This document shows, piece after piece, positions 52,806 through 61,132 of a DNA stretch of 64,000 nucleotides; position 1 is the stretch's first letter, and each line of letters begins with the position of its first letter. The notes under the pieces are model-generated. The model saw only the letters and a list, made by a program, of their open reading frames with translations, was not told the DNA's origin and made no database searches. The translations under genes were made by a program, and so were the position numbers. This stretch comes from JABWCQ01 sp964587105 (GTDB lineage Bacteria; Electryoneota; RPQS01), in assembly GCA_964587105.1 (NCBI GenBank), contig CAZPKG010000001.1, positions 186,001 through 250,000 on the forward strand. The letters run 5' to 3'.

Positions 52806-53180
52806 ATGAAGCATGAAGAAATCTTGACCGTGCCCCGCGCACGGTCTCCAAAGGCACCAAAGCTATACTCAATCGGGCAGGTTCACGCCATCACCGGTAT
52901 TCCCAAACCGACGATCAGGTACTGGGAAAAGGAGTTTGAAAGCTATTTGGAACCGCTGCGCACAACCGGCAATCAGCGTCGCTATGACGACAAGTCCATT
53001 GCAGATCTTGAAAAGATCAACTATCTAGTAAAGGTTCAGGGTTATACTCTGGACGGCGCAAAACGCAAACTTGAACTGCTGCGCAAAGTGGACGTCGAAC
53101 GTCAGCATAGCAATGACCCTATGGCGGAACTGGCCCGCGCAATGTCAGACTATCTACTTAAAAAGTTGTCCCGCGATTAG
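52806..53180 (+). CDS. MerR-type HTH regulator upstream of flagellin 1
   Basis: This 124-residue protein carries a winged helix-turn-helix of the MerR/MlrA kind (residues about 22-90): YSIGQVHAITGIPKPTIRYW, then LRTTGNQRRYDDKSIADLEK and LVKVQGYTLDGAKRKLELL. It lacks an effector-binding domain; only ~30 residues follow, which fit a short dimerising helix. It sits between the FliA-type promoter and flagellin 1, so it should be made at the late stage of flagellar assembly. Possible targets are the flagellin or glycosylation genes. Confidence 0.85.
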   Translation: MKHEEILTVPRARSPKAPKLYSIGQVHAITGIPKPTIRYWEKEFESYLEPLRTTGNQRRYDDKSIADLEKINYLVKVQGYTLDGAKRKLELLRKVDVERQHSNDPMAELARAMSDYLLKKLSRD

Positions 53181-53184
53181 CGGG
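53170..53184 (+). other. Small hairpin at the merR stop before flagellin 1
   Basis: CCCGC-gatta-GCGGG forms a perfect 5-bp stem overlapping the merR stop codon and lying 25 bases before the flagellin 1 ATG. It has no T-run. It could mark a processing site separating the regulator and flagellin messages. Confidence 0.3.
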
Positions 53185-53209
53185 TGAATCCTAAAATCAC
53201 GGGAGTAAC

Positions 53210-54109
53210 ATGAGTACACGTATTAATCACAACCTGCTTTCCCTCGGCGCCCAGCGCTCGGTGTGGACTGCACAGAACGACCTCGATTCGGCCGTTCAGC
53301 GATTGTCCAGCGGACTTCGCATCAACTACGCGTGGGATGATCCCACCGGTCTCGGAATCAGCGAGCGACTCCGCTCCTCGATCTCTGGTATGGTTGAAGC
53401 CGAGAAAAACGCGAATTACAACATCAATATGATGCAGACCGCCGAAGGCGCGCTGGCCGTCATCGATGAGAAACTGATTCGTATGCGCGCCATCGCAATT
53501 CAAGCCGCCAACGGCGTCTTGACAACACTCGATCGTCAAGTGGCAAATGTCGAGTTCCAACAGCTCAAGAGCGAAATGGACCGCATCGCCCGCACGGCCA
53601 ACTACAACGGCTACCGCTTGCTGGATGGCTCACGCTCCGCTGCAACTATGAGCACCGATCCCACTCTGGCACTTGGGTACAACGCGGTGACTACATCGGC
53701 TGACTCAGGGTCGATCAAGTTCCATATTGGCGAGAACAACAATGTCGGCCAGGATTTCTATTACATCAATATCGCCGGCATGACGGCGTCTGACCTGAAT
53801 GTTGACGCGCTTGACGTGTCAAACACAGCATCGGCGCAGAACGCTATTGAGGCGCTTATTGACGCGATCAATTCGAAAGATACGACCCGTACATTCCTCG
53901 GATCGATGGTCAGCCGTCTTCAGAACACGATCTTGAATCTGAAAATTCAGCGTGAAAACGCCACTGCATCCGAGTCGCAGATTCGCGACGCCGATTTCGC
54001 CGAAGAAATGTCAAACTTCACTCGTTCGCAAATCCTGATGCAGACCGGCGTATCAATGCTTGGTCAGGCAAATCAGATCCCGAACATCGTTGCACAATTG
54101 GTTGGATAG
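53210..54109 (+). CDS. fliC: Flagellin 1
   Basis: Filament subunit of 299 residues, short, with only a small central domain between the conserved N-terminal helices (STRINHNLLSLGAQRSVWTA; SSGLRINYAWDDPTGLGISE; TAEGALAVIDEKLIRMRAIA) and C-terminal helices (LKIQRENATASESQIRDADF; EEMSNFTRSQILMQTGVSML). It ends QLVG rather than the common LLR. It is highly similar to flagellin 2 at the ends and divergent in the middle (about residues 145-235), the likely surface and glycan-bearing part. GGGAG is the ribosome site. Confidence 0.97.
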   Translation: MSTRINHNLLSLGAQRSVWTAQNDLDSAVQRLSSGLRINYAWDDPTGLGISERLRSSISGMVEAEKNANYNINMMQTAEGALAVIDEKLIRMRAIAIQAANGVLTTLDRQVANVEFQQLKSEMDRIARTANYNGYRLLDGSRSAATMSTDPTLALGYNAVTTSADSGSIKFHIGENNNVGQDFYYINIAGMTASDLNVDALDVSNTASAQNAIEALIDAINSKDTTRTFLGSMVSRLQNTILNLKIQRENATASESQIRDADFAEEMSNFTRSQILMQTGVSMLGQANQIPNIVAQLVG

Positions 54110-54115
54110 ATTTGA

Positions 54116-54484
54116 ATGAGTGATTTCTCGGAACAGCCTACTACCAATCTTAGACAGTCATCGGACGGTCTGCCGGGAAAGCTCCGGCAGATCTCCGATG
54201 CTCTCTGGGATGCGGCCCAGCGCAAAGACCTGAACGAGGTCAATGCACTGCTCGACAGCCGCCAGGTGATCCTGGAAGCGTTGGCCGACGCCAAGCCGCT
54301 CGATGATCGGCAACGCCGGGAACTCATGGCGATTCAAGCCGCTGATAAGTATCTGATGCGGCAGTTGGACAACGAACTCGCATGGCTGGACCGCCGTCTG
54401 AATGGAGTCAGCCTGCGCCGCACCGCCGCAACGGGTTACCGGGCAAGCAGCCCACGCAAAACTCATCTGACGAGAACCGGCTAA
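54116..54484 (+). CDS. FliT/FlgN-like helical chaperone candidate
   Basis: This 122-residue protein begins 6 bases after flagellin 1. It is mostly helical (KLRQISDALWDAAQRKDLNE; LLDSRQVILEALADAKPLDD; ADKYLMRQLDNELAWLDRRL) with a basic unstructured tail, the shape of small flagellar export chaperones such as FliT. Sequence motifs in that family are weak, so the identity is tentative. Position between a flagellin and an amidotransferase fits a role in filament-protein handling. Confidence 0.55.
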   Translation: MSDFSEQPTTNLRQSSDGLPGKLRQISDALWDAAQRKDLNEVNALLDSRQVILEALADAKPLDDRQRRELMAIQAADKYLMRQLDNELAWLDRRLNGVSLRRTAATGYRASSPRKTHLTRTG

Positions 54485-54488
54485 TAAA

Positions 54489-56237
54489 ATGTGCGGCTCT
54501 GTTGCACTTATTAAAGAACGCACCGAGCTTGAAACAACCGTTCGTTCCGCGCTAAGACTACTTGAGTCTCGTGGACCGGACGGTTCAGGCATTTCTGTCA
54601 CTTCAGTTGGGGCGCTGGGCCATTGCAGACTGATATTGCGTGACCCGGCCGGCGGAGTGCAGCCGATTGCACTGGGCGATGGTCGCACGATGGCTTATGT
54701 CGGCGAATTGTACAACGACATGAAGTTGCGCCAGATTCTCCAACTGAGCGGGTGGGTTCCGAAAAATGCCGGCGATACCGAAGTCCTCGCCAAAGCTATC
54801 GAACAATGGGGTGATGGTACTTGGAGCAAACTTGAGGCGATGTTCGCTGTGATGCTGCTTTCGGCAGACGGAACAGCGCTCAAACTTGTGCGTGATCGAT
54901 TTGGAGTCAAACCGATTTTCTATGGTAGGAATCAACAGAGCGTCGCAGCTGCAAGCCAGCCCGCCGCACTGATTGAACTTGGTTTTGGCATTTCTGCATC
55001 CCAAGAAGCTATTATTCATTTCTTGACAACGTCGCAAGTCTGTTTTCACGGTCAAACGCTCTTTTCCGATATGAAAATTGCTCCGCAAGGAGCAACAACG
55101 ACCTTATGTTTGGAGTCTGCCAATCAGACTCGCTGGTCGGAAGAGCTAAAGTTTGAGACCGCAAAGGAAAACGAGCCAAATCCGAAAAAACTCACCTATT
55201 TGTTGAGTGAAGCTGTTTACCGCCAGAGCCAAGCGGACTTTCCGGTCGGCGTGTTCTTGTCCGGCGGAGTGGACAGTTCAATTCTGGCGGCGCTGCTGTC
55301 AATCTCCAAAAGTGAACCGATTCATACGTTTGCTGCGGCGCTTGAAGGCGACACGGAAGATCTCGAATATGCGCGCATTGTTGCTGCGCACGTTCGCTCT
55401 GACCATACTGAAAAGGTGATTTCGCCCGCCGAGTTTTTCGCCGGAATGCGCGAACTAACCGTGCAACGCGCGTTGCCTGTTTCATTGCCGAATGAAGTTC
55501 TGATCTACAAACTGTCACAGACCGCAAAGCCTTTCGTAAAGGCAGTCCTGTCCGGTGAGGGTGCAGATGAGTTGTTTGGGGGTTATCAAAAACTTCATGC
55601 GCGGTTGCAAATCAGCAACACTCCGCAGGCAGATTTGTTTAAGCTGTATCGCGCCTCGACAGCCTGGTTCTCACATTCTAATTTGGCAGAATCACTTCGC
55701 GACGGTTCGGCAGTTCAAGCGGTGACAAAAGATGATCAAGCGGCGTTGCAAGACCTTGTTTCTGGAATCCCGCGCGAACATGTTGTACGCGCTCTCCTAT
55801 TAAAGGACCATTTCGCGCACCTCTTGCTTCGCCTCGACGGAGCGGCGATGGCTGGCTCAATCGAGGGGCGGGTCCCCTTCACTGACAGCGACGTCGTGGA
55901 ATTTGCGCTTGGTTTAAGCAATGCTCAGCTTGCCCCCGCATTCGGATTGGAGAAACCGATCCTCCGAAAAGCGGGTGTGGGTCTCTTGCCTGATGAGATT
56001 TTGCGCCGTCCGAAACGCGCCTTTCATGCCTCTTTAAGCTCTTTGCTTTGTTCCGAGGCGGGTCAACAAGAATTATTTTCTGCTCTTCAACAACCCTTGA
56101 TTGCTAAACTCTTCAATCAAGAAAAGCTGGAGCGGATTTTAAGCGAAGATATCGAAACCCAAGTGTTTCACAGAACTTGGCTCATTTGTTCTTTAGGAAT
56201 GTGGAGTGAACTCTGCCGGGTCAGCGAGATTTGCTGA
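54489..56237 (+). CDS. Asparagine-synthase-like glutamine amidotransferase between the flagellins
   Basis: This 582-residue cytoplasmic enzyme has an N-terminal glutaminase domain beginning MCGSVALI with nucleophile Cys2, then RGPDGSG and YVGELYN. The synthetase domain has the PP-loop SGGVDSS (from Ser258) and GEGADELFGGYQKLH. The catalytic residues of both halves are present, so it is probably active. AsnB-family members also amidate sugars and peptides (in Campylobacter, PseA-type amidation of pseudaminic acid uses an enzyme of this general chemistry). Flanked by flagellin genes, it may modify a flagellin glycan rather than make free asparagine. The gene ends within a hairpin (56218-56240). 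Confidence 0.85.
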   Translation: MCGSVALIKERTELETTVRSALRLLESRGPDGSGISVTSVGALGHCRLILRDPAGGVQPIALGDGRTMAYVGELYNDMKLRQILQLSGWVPKNAGDTEVLAKAIEQWGDGTWSKLEAMFAVMLLSADGTALKLVRDRFGVKPIFYGRNQQSVAAASQPAALIELGFGISASQEAIIHFLTTSQVCFHGQTLFSDMKIAPQGATTTLCLESANQTRWSEELKFETAKENEPNPKKLTYLLSEAVYRQSQADFPVGVFLSGGVDSSILAALLSISKSEPIHTFAAALEGDTEDLEYARIVAAHVRSDHTEKVISPAEFFAGMRELTVQRALPVSLPNEVLIYKLSQTAKPFVKAVLSGEGADELFGGYQKLHARLQISNTPQADLFKLYRASTAWFSHSNLAESLRDGSAVQAVTKDDQAALQDLVSGIPREHVVRALLLKDHFAHLLLRLDGAAMAGSIEGRVPFTDSDVVEFALGLSNAQLAPAFGLEKPILRKAGVGLLPDEILRRPKRAFHASLSSLLCSEAGQQELFSALQQPLIAKLFNQEKLERILSEDIETQVFHRTWLICSLGMWSELCRVSEIC

Positions 56238-56240
56238 CCC
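56218..56240 (+). terminator. Hairpin at the end of the amidotransferase gene
   Basis: gggtcagc and gctgaccc form a perfect 8-bp stem with a 7-nt loop, overlapping the gene's TGA. There is no T-run after it, so it would be a weak terminator or a stability element before the flagellin 2 promoter. Confidence 0.5.
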
Positions 56241-56262
56241 TAACCTCATAGCTGAGGGGAAT

Positions 56263-56289
56263 TTAAGTTCGTTACTGGGTCGCCGATAA
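56263..56289 (+). promoter_or_regulatory. FliA (sigma-28) promoter of flagellin 2
   Basis: TTAAGTTC-N11-GCCGATAA: the -10 box (56282-56289) is identical to the consensus, the spacer is exactly 11 bases, and the -35 box matches TAAAGTTT at 6 of 8. The predicted transcript starts near 56296 and has an ~80-base leader with a strong ribosome site (GGAGGAGG) and a possible 6-bp hairpin (GAGCTT 56330-56335, AAGCTC 56354-56359). Confidence 0.88.
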
Positions 56290-56376
56290 TTCTGGTGAAC
56301 CGCGCCAAAAGGGTGCGAATAATTCATTAGAGCTTAACGGTCACTTTCCAGTAAAGCTCCCTCGGAGGAGGAACGC

Positions 56377-57276
56377 ATGAGTACACGTATCAACCACAAT
56401 CTGCTGTCCCTGAGTTCACAACGCTCGGTATGGACGGCACAGAACGACCTGGACAAGGCGGTTCAACGACTTTCCAGCGGTCTGCGCATCAACTACGCGT
56501 GGGATGATCCCACGGGTCTTGGCATCAGCGAGCGTCTTCGCTCTTCGATCGTCGGTATGGTCGAAGCAGAGAAGAACGCATCGTACAATGTCAACATGCT
56601 GCAGACGGCAGAAGGCGCGTTGGCTGTCATTGATGAAAAGCTGGTCCGTATGCGCGCTATTGCCGTACAGGCCTCGAATGGTATCTTGACGACGCTTGAC
56701 CGTCAAGTCGCGAACGTCGAGTTCCAACAGTTGAAGTCAGAGGCGGATCGTATCGCCAAGACCGCCAACTACAACGGCTATAAGCTGTTGGACGGATCAC
56801 ATGCTGCGGCAACTGCTAACAGCGACACGACACTCGCGCTCGGCAACAACGCAGTCATCACGGCAAGCGACGGCGCCGCGATCAAGTTCCACATCGGCGA
56901 AACAAATAACGCTGGTCAGGACTACTACTATGTGAATCTGGGTGGCATGACTTCGGATGATCTTGGTATCTCCGGATTGAATGTTGCCGATACGGCTTCC
57001 TCACAAGCCGCAATCGACACCCTGATCGCCGCAATTAACTCGAAAGACACGGAGCGTACGTTCATCGGCTCGATGGTCGAACGCCTGCAAAACACGATTC
57101 TGAATCTCAAGATTCAGCGTGAAAACGCGACCGCTTCGGAATCGCAAATCCGCGACGCCGACTTCGCTGAAGAAATGTCGAACTTCACCCGCTCGCAGAT
57201 CCTTATGCAGACTGGTGTGTCGATGTTGTCAACCGCGAACGGCATTCCGAATATCGTCGCACAACTCGTCGGCTAA
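56377..57276 (+). CDS. fliC: Flagellin 2
   Basis: Second filament subunit, also 299 residues and colinear with flagellin 1. Both ends are nearly the same (STRINHNLLSLSSQRSVWTA; EEMSNFTRSQILMQTGVSML), while the centre differs (HAAATANSDTTLALGNNAV; LGGMTSDDLGISGLNVADT). It has its own strong FliA-type promoter and a better ribosome site than flagellin 1, so it is probably the major filament protein. A hairpin follows the gene. Confidence 0.97.
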   Translation: MSTRINHNLLSLSSQRSVWTAQNDLDKAVQRLSSGLRINYAWDDPTGLGISERLRSSIVGMVEAEKNASYNVNMLQTAEGALAVIDEKLVRMRAIAVQASNGILTTLDRQVANVEFQQLKSEADRIAKTANYNGYKLLDGSHAAATANSDTTLALGNNAVITASDGAAIKFHIGETNNAGQDYYYVNLGGMTSDDLGISGLNVADTASSQAAIDTLIAAINSKDTERTFIGSMVERLQNTILNLKIQRENATASESQIRDADFAEEMSNFTRSQILMQTGVSMLSTANGIPNIVAQLVG

Positions 57277-57311
57277 TCGGAAGAAATTCTCCCCGATATC
57301 GTTCAGGTCGC

Positions 57312-57333
57312 TCCGCGCAATCAACCGCGCGGA
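57312..57333 (+). other. Hairpin between flagellin 2 and fliD
   Basis: TCCGCGC (57312-57318) pairs with GCGCGGA (57327-57333) around an 8-nt loop, 36 bases after the flagellin 2 stop. No T-run follows. It probably stabilises or partly terminates the flagellin message, lowering fliD expression relative to flagellin. Confidence 0.5.
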
Positions 57334-57390
57334 CGACCGGGCGGAGAACCTTCTGAGAAGGCCTTAGCCCAAGAATGATAGGGAGGAGTA

Positions 57391-59301
57391 ATGTCGCAAG
57401 GTGCAACCACGGTTTCGGGACTTGTATCGGGAATTGATTGGGATTCCACGATCAAGCAACTTATGCAAATCGAGAGGCGTAGATTAACACTCTACGAAGA
57501 TCGAAAAAGCGAAAACGAAACCAAGCTCAATCTGTGGGCTCAGATCCAAGGCAAGCTCTCCGGGCTGCAAAGCGCCGCGCAGAACCTTGACAGACGATCA
57601 GAATTTGTGGTCAAATCGGCTTCCTCCTCCGATTCGTCCGTTGTCACGGTCCAGGCTTCGTCAAGTGCTCCGCGGGGTTCACATTCCGTTGAAGTTCTTG
57701 CCCTTGCCAAAGCCCACAGCATCGCGGCACAAGGCTTTGACGACAAGAATAGTTCCGGCGTCGGTGATAGTGGTGGAAATTTTGTCATCCAAGTAGGTGA
57801 TGAAACCATCACGATCGCCGACGCCGATTTATCTTCTGCGACAACCCTCGATCAACTGAGGAATCTGATCAACAATTCCTCTGACAACGATGATCTGGTC
57901 ACAGCGTCGATTCTGGACGACGGTTCCGATTCCGGTAGATTCCGCCTTGTTTTGACGGCGAACAATCCCGGACTCGACAACAGAATTTCTTTTCTGTCGA
58001 ACCCCACCACGCTGAATTTCTCGACGAAAGTGGTTGATGATGCGGAAACCGGAGCAGGGTGGACTGGAACGTCCGCGCTGACCTCGGGAGGAACCTATAC
58101 CGGCACGACCAACAAGAGTTTTGTGTTTACCGTCGCAACCGGCGGAACAGTTGGAACCACAAACGGTATCCAGCTTGATTGGACAGACAGCGCTGGCAAC
58201 AGCGGTACGTTGACGCTCAATGCAGCAGACGTCGGCGTTGCCAAGACGATTGCCGAAGGTGTTACCATGACGTTCGGGGCGGGGACACTGGTTGCGGGGG
58301 ATAATTTCTCGACGGATGTCTTCGTGCCAACGTTGACTGCTGCGCAAGATGCCAATGCGCTCGTTGACGGCATCTACGTTACACAGTCGTCAAATACATT
58401 GGAGAATTTTATTGACGGCGTGACGCTCAATTTGCTCTCCGTTGACGTGGGGAATCCGGTAACGATCACTATCGGTGACGACAAAGAGGCCATGAAGGGC
58501 AAAGTTCGCAGCTTCGTGGACGCGTACAATTCGGTGATGCAAGACTTGTCAACCTTTTCTTCATATGATGAAGAGAACAAGACAGCGGCGCCGCTGCTCG
58601 GCGATGGATTTCTCTCGTCGATTCGCAGTGAACTTGCTTCGATTGTCTCACAGCAGGTCAGCAAACTGCCGTCGGGGAATGACCTGACGCACCTCGCCGA
58701 TGTAGGGATTCTATCCGGTTCGCGCGGACTACTGACGATTAACGAAGAAGATCTTACAAACGCATTGGACGACCGGTTTGAAGAGGTCGTGAGCCTGTTC
58801 AGTCAGTCATTTGAAAGCGTTGACAACAAGATCAATCTCGTTACGACAAACGACAAGAGTCAGGGCGGCGAATACTCGCTCGTCTTGAACTACGGCGCGA
58901 ACGGCGTCCCGACTTCGGCGACCATAAATGGAAATGCCGCAACAGTGGACGGTTTGCTGATTCGCGGTGCGGAGGGAACATCGGTAGAAGGACTGGTGCT
59001 GAGCTTTACGTCACCAGGCACTGGGCCAGGTACGGTGAATACAACATTCCGATTGGGCAAAGGCATCACTGAAATGGTTGCTTCAGTTGCGGCCAACATT
59101 ACCGATCTTGATACGGGCTCGATTCACTATGCCCAACAAAATCTCGAAACGCAGAACGAAAATCTTGACCGTCAGATAGCATCATGGGAAAAGCGTCTGG
59201 CGACGATAGAAGAGCAGCTCCGCCGTCAATATTCGACGCTCGAAACTACGCTTTCTAAAATGAGAAACCAGAGCAATTACCTTGCTGGAGTATTAGGATA
59301 A
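57391..59301 (+). CDS. fliD: Flagellar filament cap protein FliD
   Basis: The protein has 636 residues, longer than the ~470 common in enterics. FliD_N is at the start (SGLVSGIDWDSTIKQLMQIE), with a Thr/Gly/Asn-rich surface insert (about residues 215-300) that probably adds outer domains. FliD_C ends LRRQYSTLETTLSKMRNQSN followed by YLAGVLG. It caps the growing filament and is exported late. GGGAGG is the ribosome site. fliS follows 1 base after its stop. Confidence 0.95.
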   Translation: MSQGATTVSGLVSGIDWDSTIKQLMQIERRRLTLYEDRKSENETKLNLWAQIQGKLSGLQSAAQNLDRRSEFVVKSASSSDSSVVTVQASSSAPRGSHSVEVLALAKAHSIAAQGFDDKNSSGVGDSGGNFVIQVGDETITIADADLSSATTLDQLRNLINNSSDNDDLVTASILDDGSDSGRFRLVLTANNPGLDNRISFLSNPTTLNFSTKVVDDAETGAGWTGTSALTSGGTYTGTTNKSFVFTVATGGTVGTTNGIQLDWTDSAGNSGTLTLNAADVGVAKTIAEGVTMTFGAGTLVAGDNFSTDVFVPTLTAAQDANALVDGIYVTQSSNTLENFIDGVTLNLLSVDVGNPVTITIGDDKEAMKGKVRSFVDAYNSVMQDLSTFSSYDEENKTAAPLLGDGFLSSIRSELASIVSQQVSKLPSGNDLTHLADVGILSGSRGLLTINEEDLTNALDDRFEEVVSLFSQSFESVDNKINLVTTNDKSQGGEYSLVLNYGANGVPTSATINGNAATVDGLLIRGAEGTSVEGLVLSFTSPGTGPGTVNTTFRLGKGITEMVASVAANITDLDTGSIHYAQQNLETQNENLDRQIASWEKRLATIEEQLRRQYSTLETTLSKMRNQSNYLAGVLG

Positions 59302-59302
59302 C

Positions 59303-59722
59303 ATGAAAGTCGCTCCTAACTTTTCGACCTATCGAGCAATGGACGCGGCATGCAGCACGCCGCAGTTAGTCTTGATGCTGTGTGACGGAGCAATTCGCTA
59401 CACCCGCGAAGCCGCTGAACATATGCATGCCAACCGTTGGTCCGAAAAAGGACAGGCCATTGAGTCCGCAATTGAGTGTATTGGCGAACTCCGCAAGACG
59501 CTGAATTTGTCCGAGAGTACTGAGATAGTTCGACAGCTCGACAAGACCTACAGTTTTCTGTCCACTAAGCTGATGATCGGCAATACTCGCCGTGATATTT
59601 CCCAACTTCACCAAGTTGCCGATTCCCTTGCCCAGATTCGTTCTGGTTGGGCAGAGCTGTTTGACAAGCTGAAAGCCCAAGGCGCACTGCCGACGGCTGA
59701 ATTTACTGCCGCAGCCCTCTAA
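59303..59722 (+). CDS. fliS: Flagellin export chaperone FliS
   Basis: This 139-residue cytoplasmic chaperone prevents early flagellin polymerisation. The typical N-terminus YRAMDAACSTPQLVLMLCDG corresponds to the family's pattern (LIxMLYDGAI), followed by helices (IECIGELRKTLNLSESTEIV; LMIGNTRRDISQLHQVADSL) and the WAEL region. Position directly after fliD is standard. Confidence 0.94.
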   Translation: MKVAPNFSTYRAMDAACSTPQLVLMLCDGAIRYTREAAEHMHANRWSEKGQAIESAIECIGELRKTLNLSESTEIVRQLDKTYSFLSTKLMIGNTRRDISQLHQVADSLAQIRSGWAELFDKLKAQGALPTAEFTAAAL

Positions 59723-59729
59723 GTTTGGG

Positions 59730-59745
59730 TGGCACAGCAGTTGCT
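59730..59745 (+). promoter_or_regulatory. Sigma-54 promoter motif upstream of flgM
   Basis: TGGCACa-gcag-TTGCT is a near-perfect -24/-12 element with GG (59731-59732) and GC (59743-59744) 10 bases apart. The predicted start is near 59756, about 29 bases before the flgM ATG. It implies FlgM is made with the sigma-54 class, before FliA is released. Confidence 0.85.
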
Positions 59746-59784
59746 TAACGATTTGACATAACATCTAAGAAGGATGATTTTGCC

Positions 59785-60090
59785 ATGCGCGTAGAATCGC
59801 AACGGCCATATGGCCTCCCAAATCTTCTGCAGGAAGCCAAAGAAGCAGGCGCAGAAAAGGCCTCGAAGACCCCTGAAAAGGCCGTAAATTCCTCAGGTGA
59901 TCAGTTTGAACTCTCTGCGGAACAAAAGGTTACGCAGGATATTTTGGCTGTTTCCCGTGAAGCCACCGAATCAGCAAGTCTGACACCAGAACGCGTAGCC
60001 GAAATACGCAATCGCGTTTCGAGTGGGTATTACTTGACCCCTACGGCGGCAGAAGAGACCGTAAATGCTCTGACAGGTTTCCATCGGTAG
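59785..60090 (+). CDS. flgM: Anti-sigma-28 factor FlgM
   Basis: This 101-residue protein has an unstructured N-terminus and the FlgM C-terminal sigma-binding pattern LTPERVAEIRNRVSSGYYLT followed by PTAAEETVNAL. FlgM holds FliA until the hook is complete and is then exported through the flagellum. It has its own sigma-54 motif and a downstream intrinsic terminator, so it forms a single-gene unit. Its partner fliA is at 30431. Confidence 0.88.
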   Translation: MRVESQRPYGLPNLLQEAKEAGAEKASKTPEKAVNSSGDQFELSAEQKVTQDILAVSREATESASLTPERVAEIRNRVSSGYYLTPTAAEETVNALTGFHR

Positions 60091-60181
60091 AGCGGCTCGC
60101 GATTCTCTAACAGTTATACCTTCGCTCGAAGTCGTAAGTGTAATTTTTACAGTGGTACAAAGTCTGACCACGAAATGTAAG

Positions 60182-60213
60182 TGCCTCTGGAGTTTGCTCC
60201 AAGAGGCATTTTT
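60182..60213 (+). terminator. Rho-independent terminator after flgM
   Basis: TGCCTCTGGAG (60182-60192) pairs with CTCC-a-AGAGGCA (60197-60208, one bulged A), with a TTTG loop and a TTTTT run (60209-60213). It ends the flgM transcript about 90 bases after the stop codon and directly precedes the next sigma-54 motif. Confidence 0.85.
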
Positions 60214-60215
60214 CA

Positions 60216-60231
60216 TGGTACGAAAGTTGCC
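60216..60231 (+). promoter_or_regulatory. Sigma-54 promoter motif upstream of the signalling operon
   Basis: TGGtACG-aaag-TTGCc, with GG (60217-60218) and GC (60229-60230) 10 bases apart, matches the -24/-12 consensus closely. The predicted start is near 60242, about 42 bases before the first gene (60284). It places these receiver proteins in the flagellar sigma-54 regulon. Confidence 0.75.
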
Positions 60232-60283
60232 CTTGATTTGTTTGCTTGATTCCCATGCTTATTAACCGTTTGGATTACGCAAC

Positions 60284-61132
60284 TTGCTGATTAGTCCGTT
60301 GCCACCGCCGCGCGTCCTGATAATAGACGATGACCCGGACATTTCAAGTGTTCTGGTTGCTGCTCTCGAGGCTGTCGGTTGCGTCGTTTCTTCTGAGACA
60401 AGTTCGGAAAGGGCTGAAGAGGCCTGCAATGCTGCGCATCCTGATCTTGTGTTAGTTGACCTGATGATGCCCGGCAGATCGGGGATTGACCTGCTTGCGC
60501 CGCTGCATGAAATTGCACCCGACGCAATCATCTGCATTATGACAGGCATGGGCGACCCCGCACTCCTACAGCGCTCTTTGAAATCTGGTGCGTGGAACGT
60601 ACTCTGCAAGCCGTACTCGCTTTCAGATCTTGCCGAACTAATCGATATGAGTTTGCGGCTTTCCGCTTCGTTACGTGAAGAAGCCGGCGCAGGCTTCGTG
60701 ACGAAAGAATCGGAGTGGGAGTTTAGTGGCGATCATAAGCCAACGCCCGCAGATCTTGCGCGATTAATCGCCGTCGCCGCTGAATGTGGGAACGACCCCG
60801 ACGTGTCATACCGAAAGCTCCCGTTGTTAGCACAAGAGTTGATGGACAACGCGTTCGAGCATGGCACGCGCGGCAACCCGGCAATCCGCTACGGATCACG
60901 TCTGAAAACGGCGCCGGAATCCTTGGAACTGACCGTTTGGGACTCCGGAAACGGATTTGACGGCAAAACGAAAATCAGACAAATGCAGCACTCGACTCCC
61001 AGCGGCAAAATGTCGGGATTGCAATTAGTTTCTGCGCTGGCAGATGAAGTTCAATTTAACAAGCAACCGAACTCTATCACCGTGATCTGGCGCAGCAAGA
61101 GCAACGCAATACAATCAGGGGAAGACGCGTGA
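60284..61132 (+). CDS. Response regulator fused to an anti-sigma-type HATPase domain
   Basis: The protein has 282 residues; TTG start, since an ATG at 60255 is out of frame and soon stops. A receiver domain spans about residues 6-125: acidic pocket IIDDDPD, phospho-acceptor Asp59 in LVDLMMPG, and Lys in CKPYS. The C-terminal ~150 residues are a GHKL ATPase of the RsbW/HATPase_c_2 type (LAQELMDNAFEHGT as N-box; VWDSGNGFD as G1). There is no His dimerisation domain. A receiver controlling a serine-kinase-like or ATP-binding output is likely. It overlaps the next gene by 4 bases. Confidence 0.83.
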   Translation: MLISPLPPPRVLIIDDDPDISSVLVAALEAVGCVVSSETSSERAEEACNAAHPDLVLVDLMMPGRSGIDLLAPLHEIAPDAIICIMTGMGDPALLQRSLKSGAWNVLCKPYSLSDLAELIDMSLRLSASLREEAGAGFVTKESEWEFSGDHKPTPADLARLIAVAAECGNDPDVSYRKLPLLAQELMDNAFEHGTRGNPAIRYGSRLKTAPESLELTVWDSGNGFDGKTKIRQMQHSTPSGKMSGLQLVSALADEVQFNKQPNSITVIWRSKSNAIQSGEDA

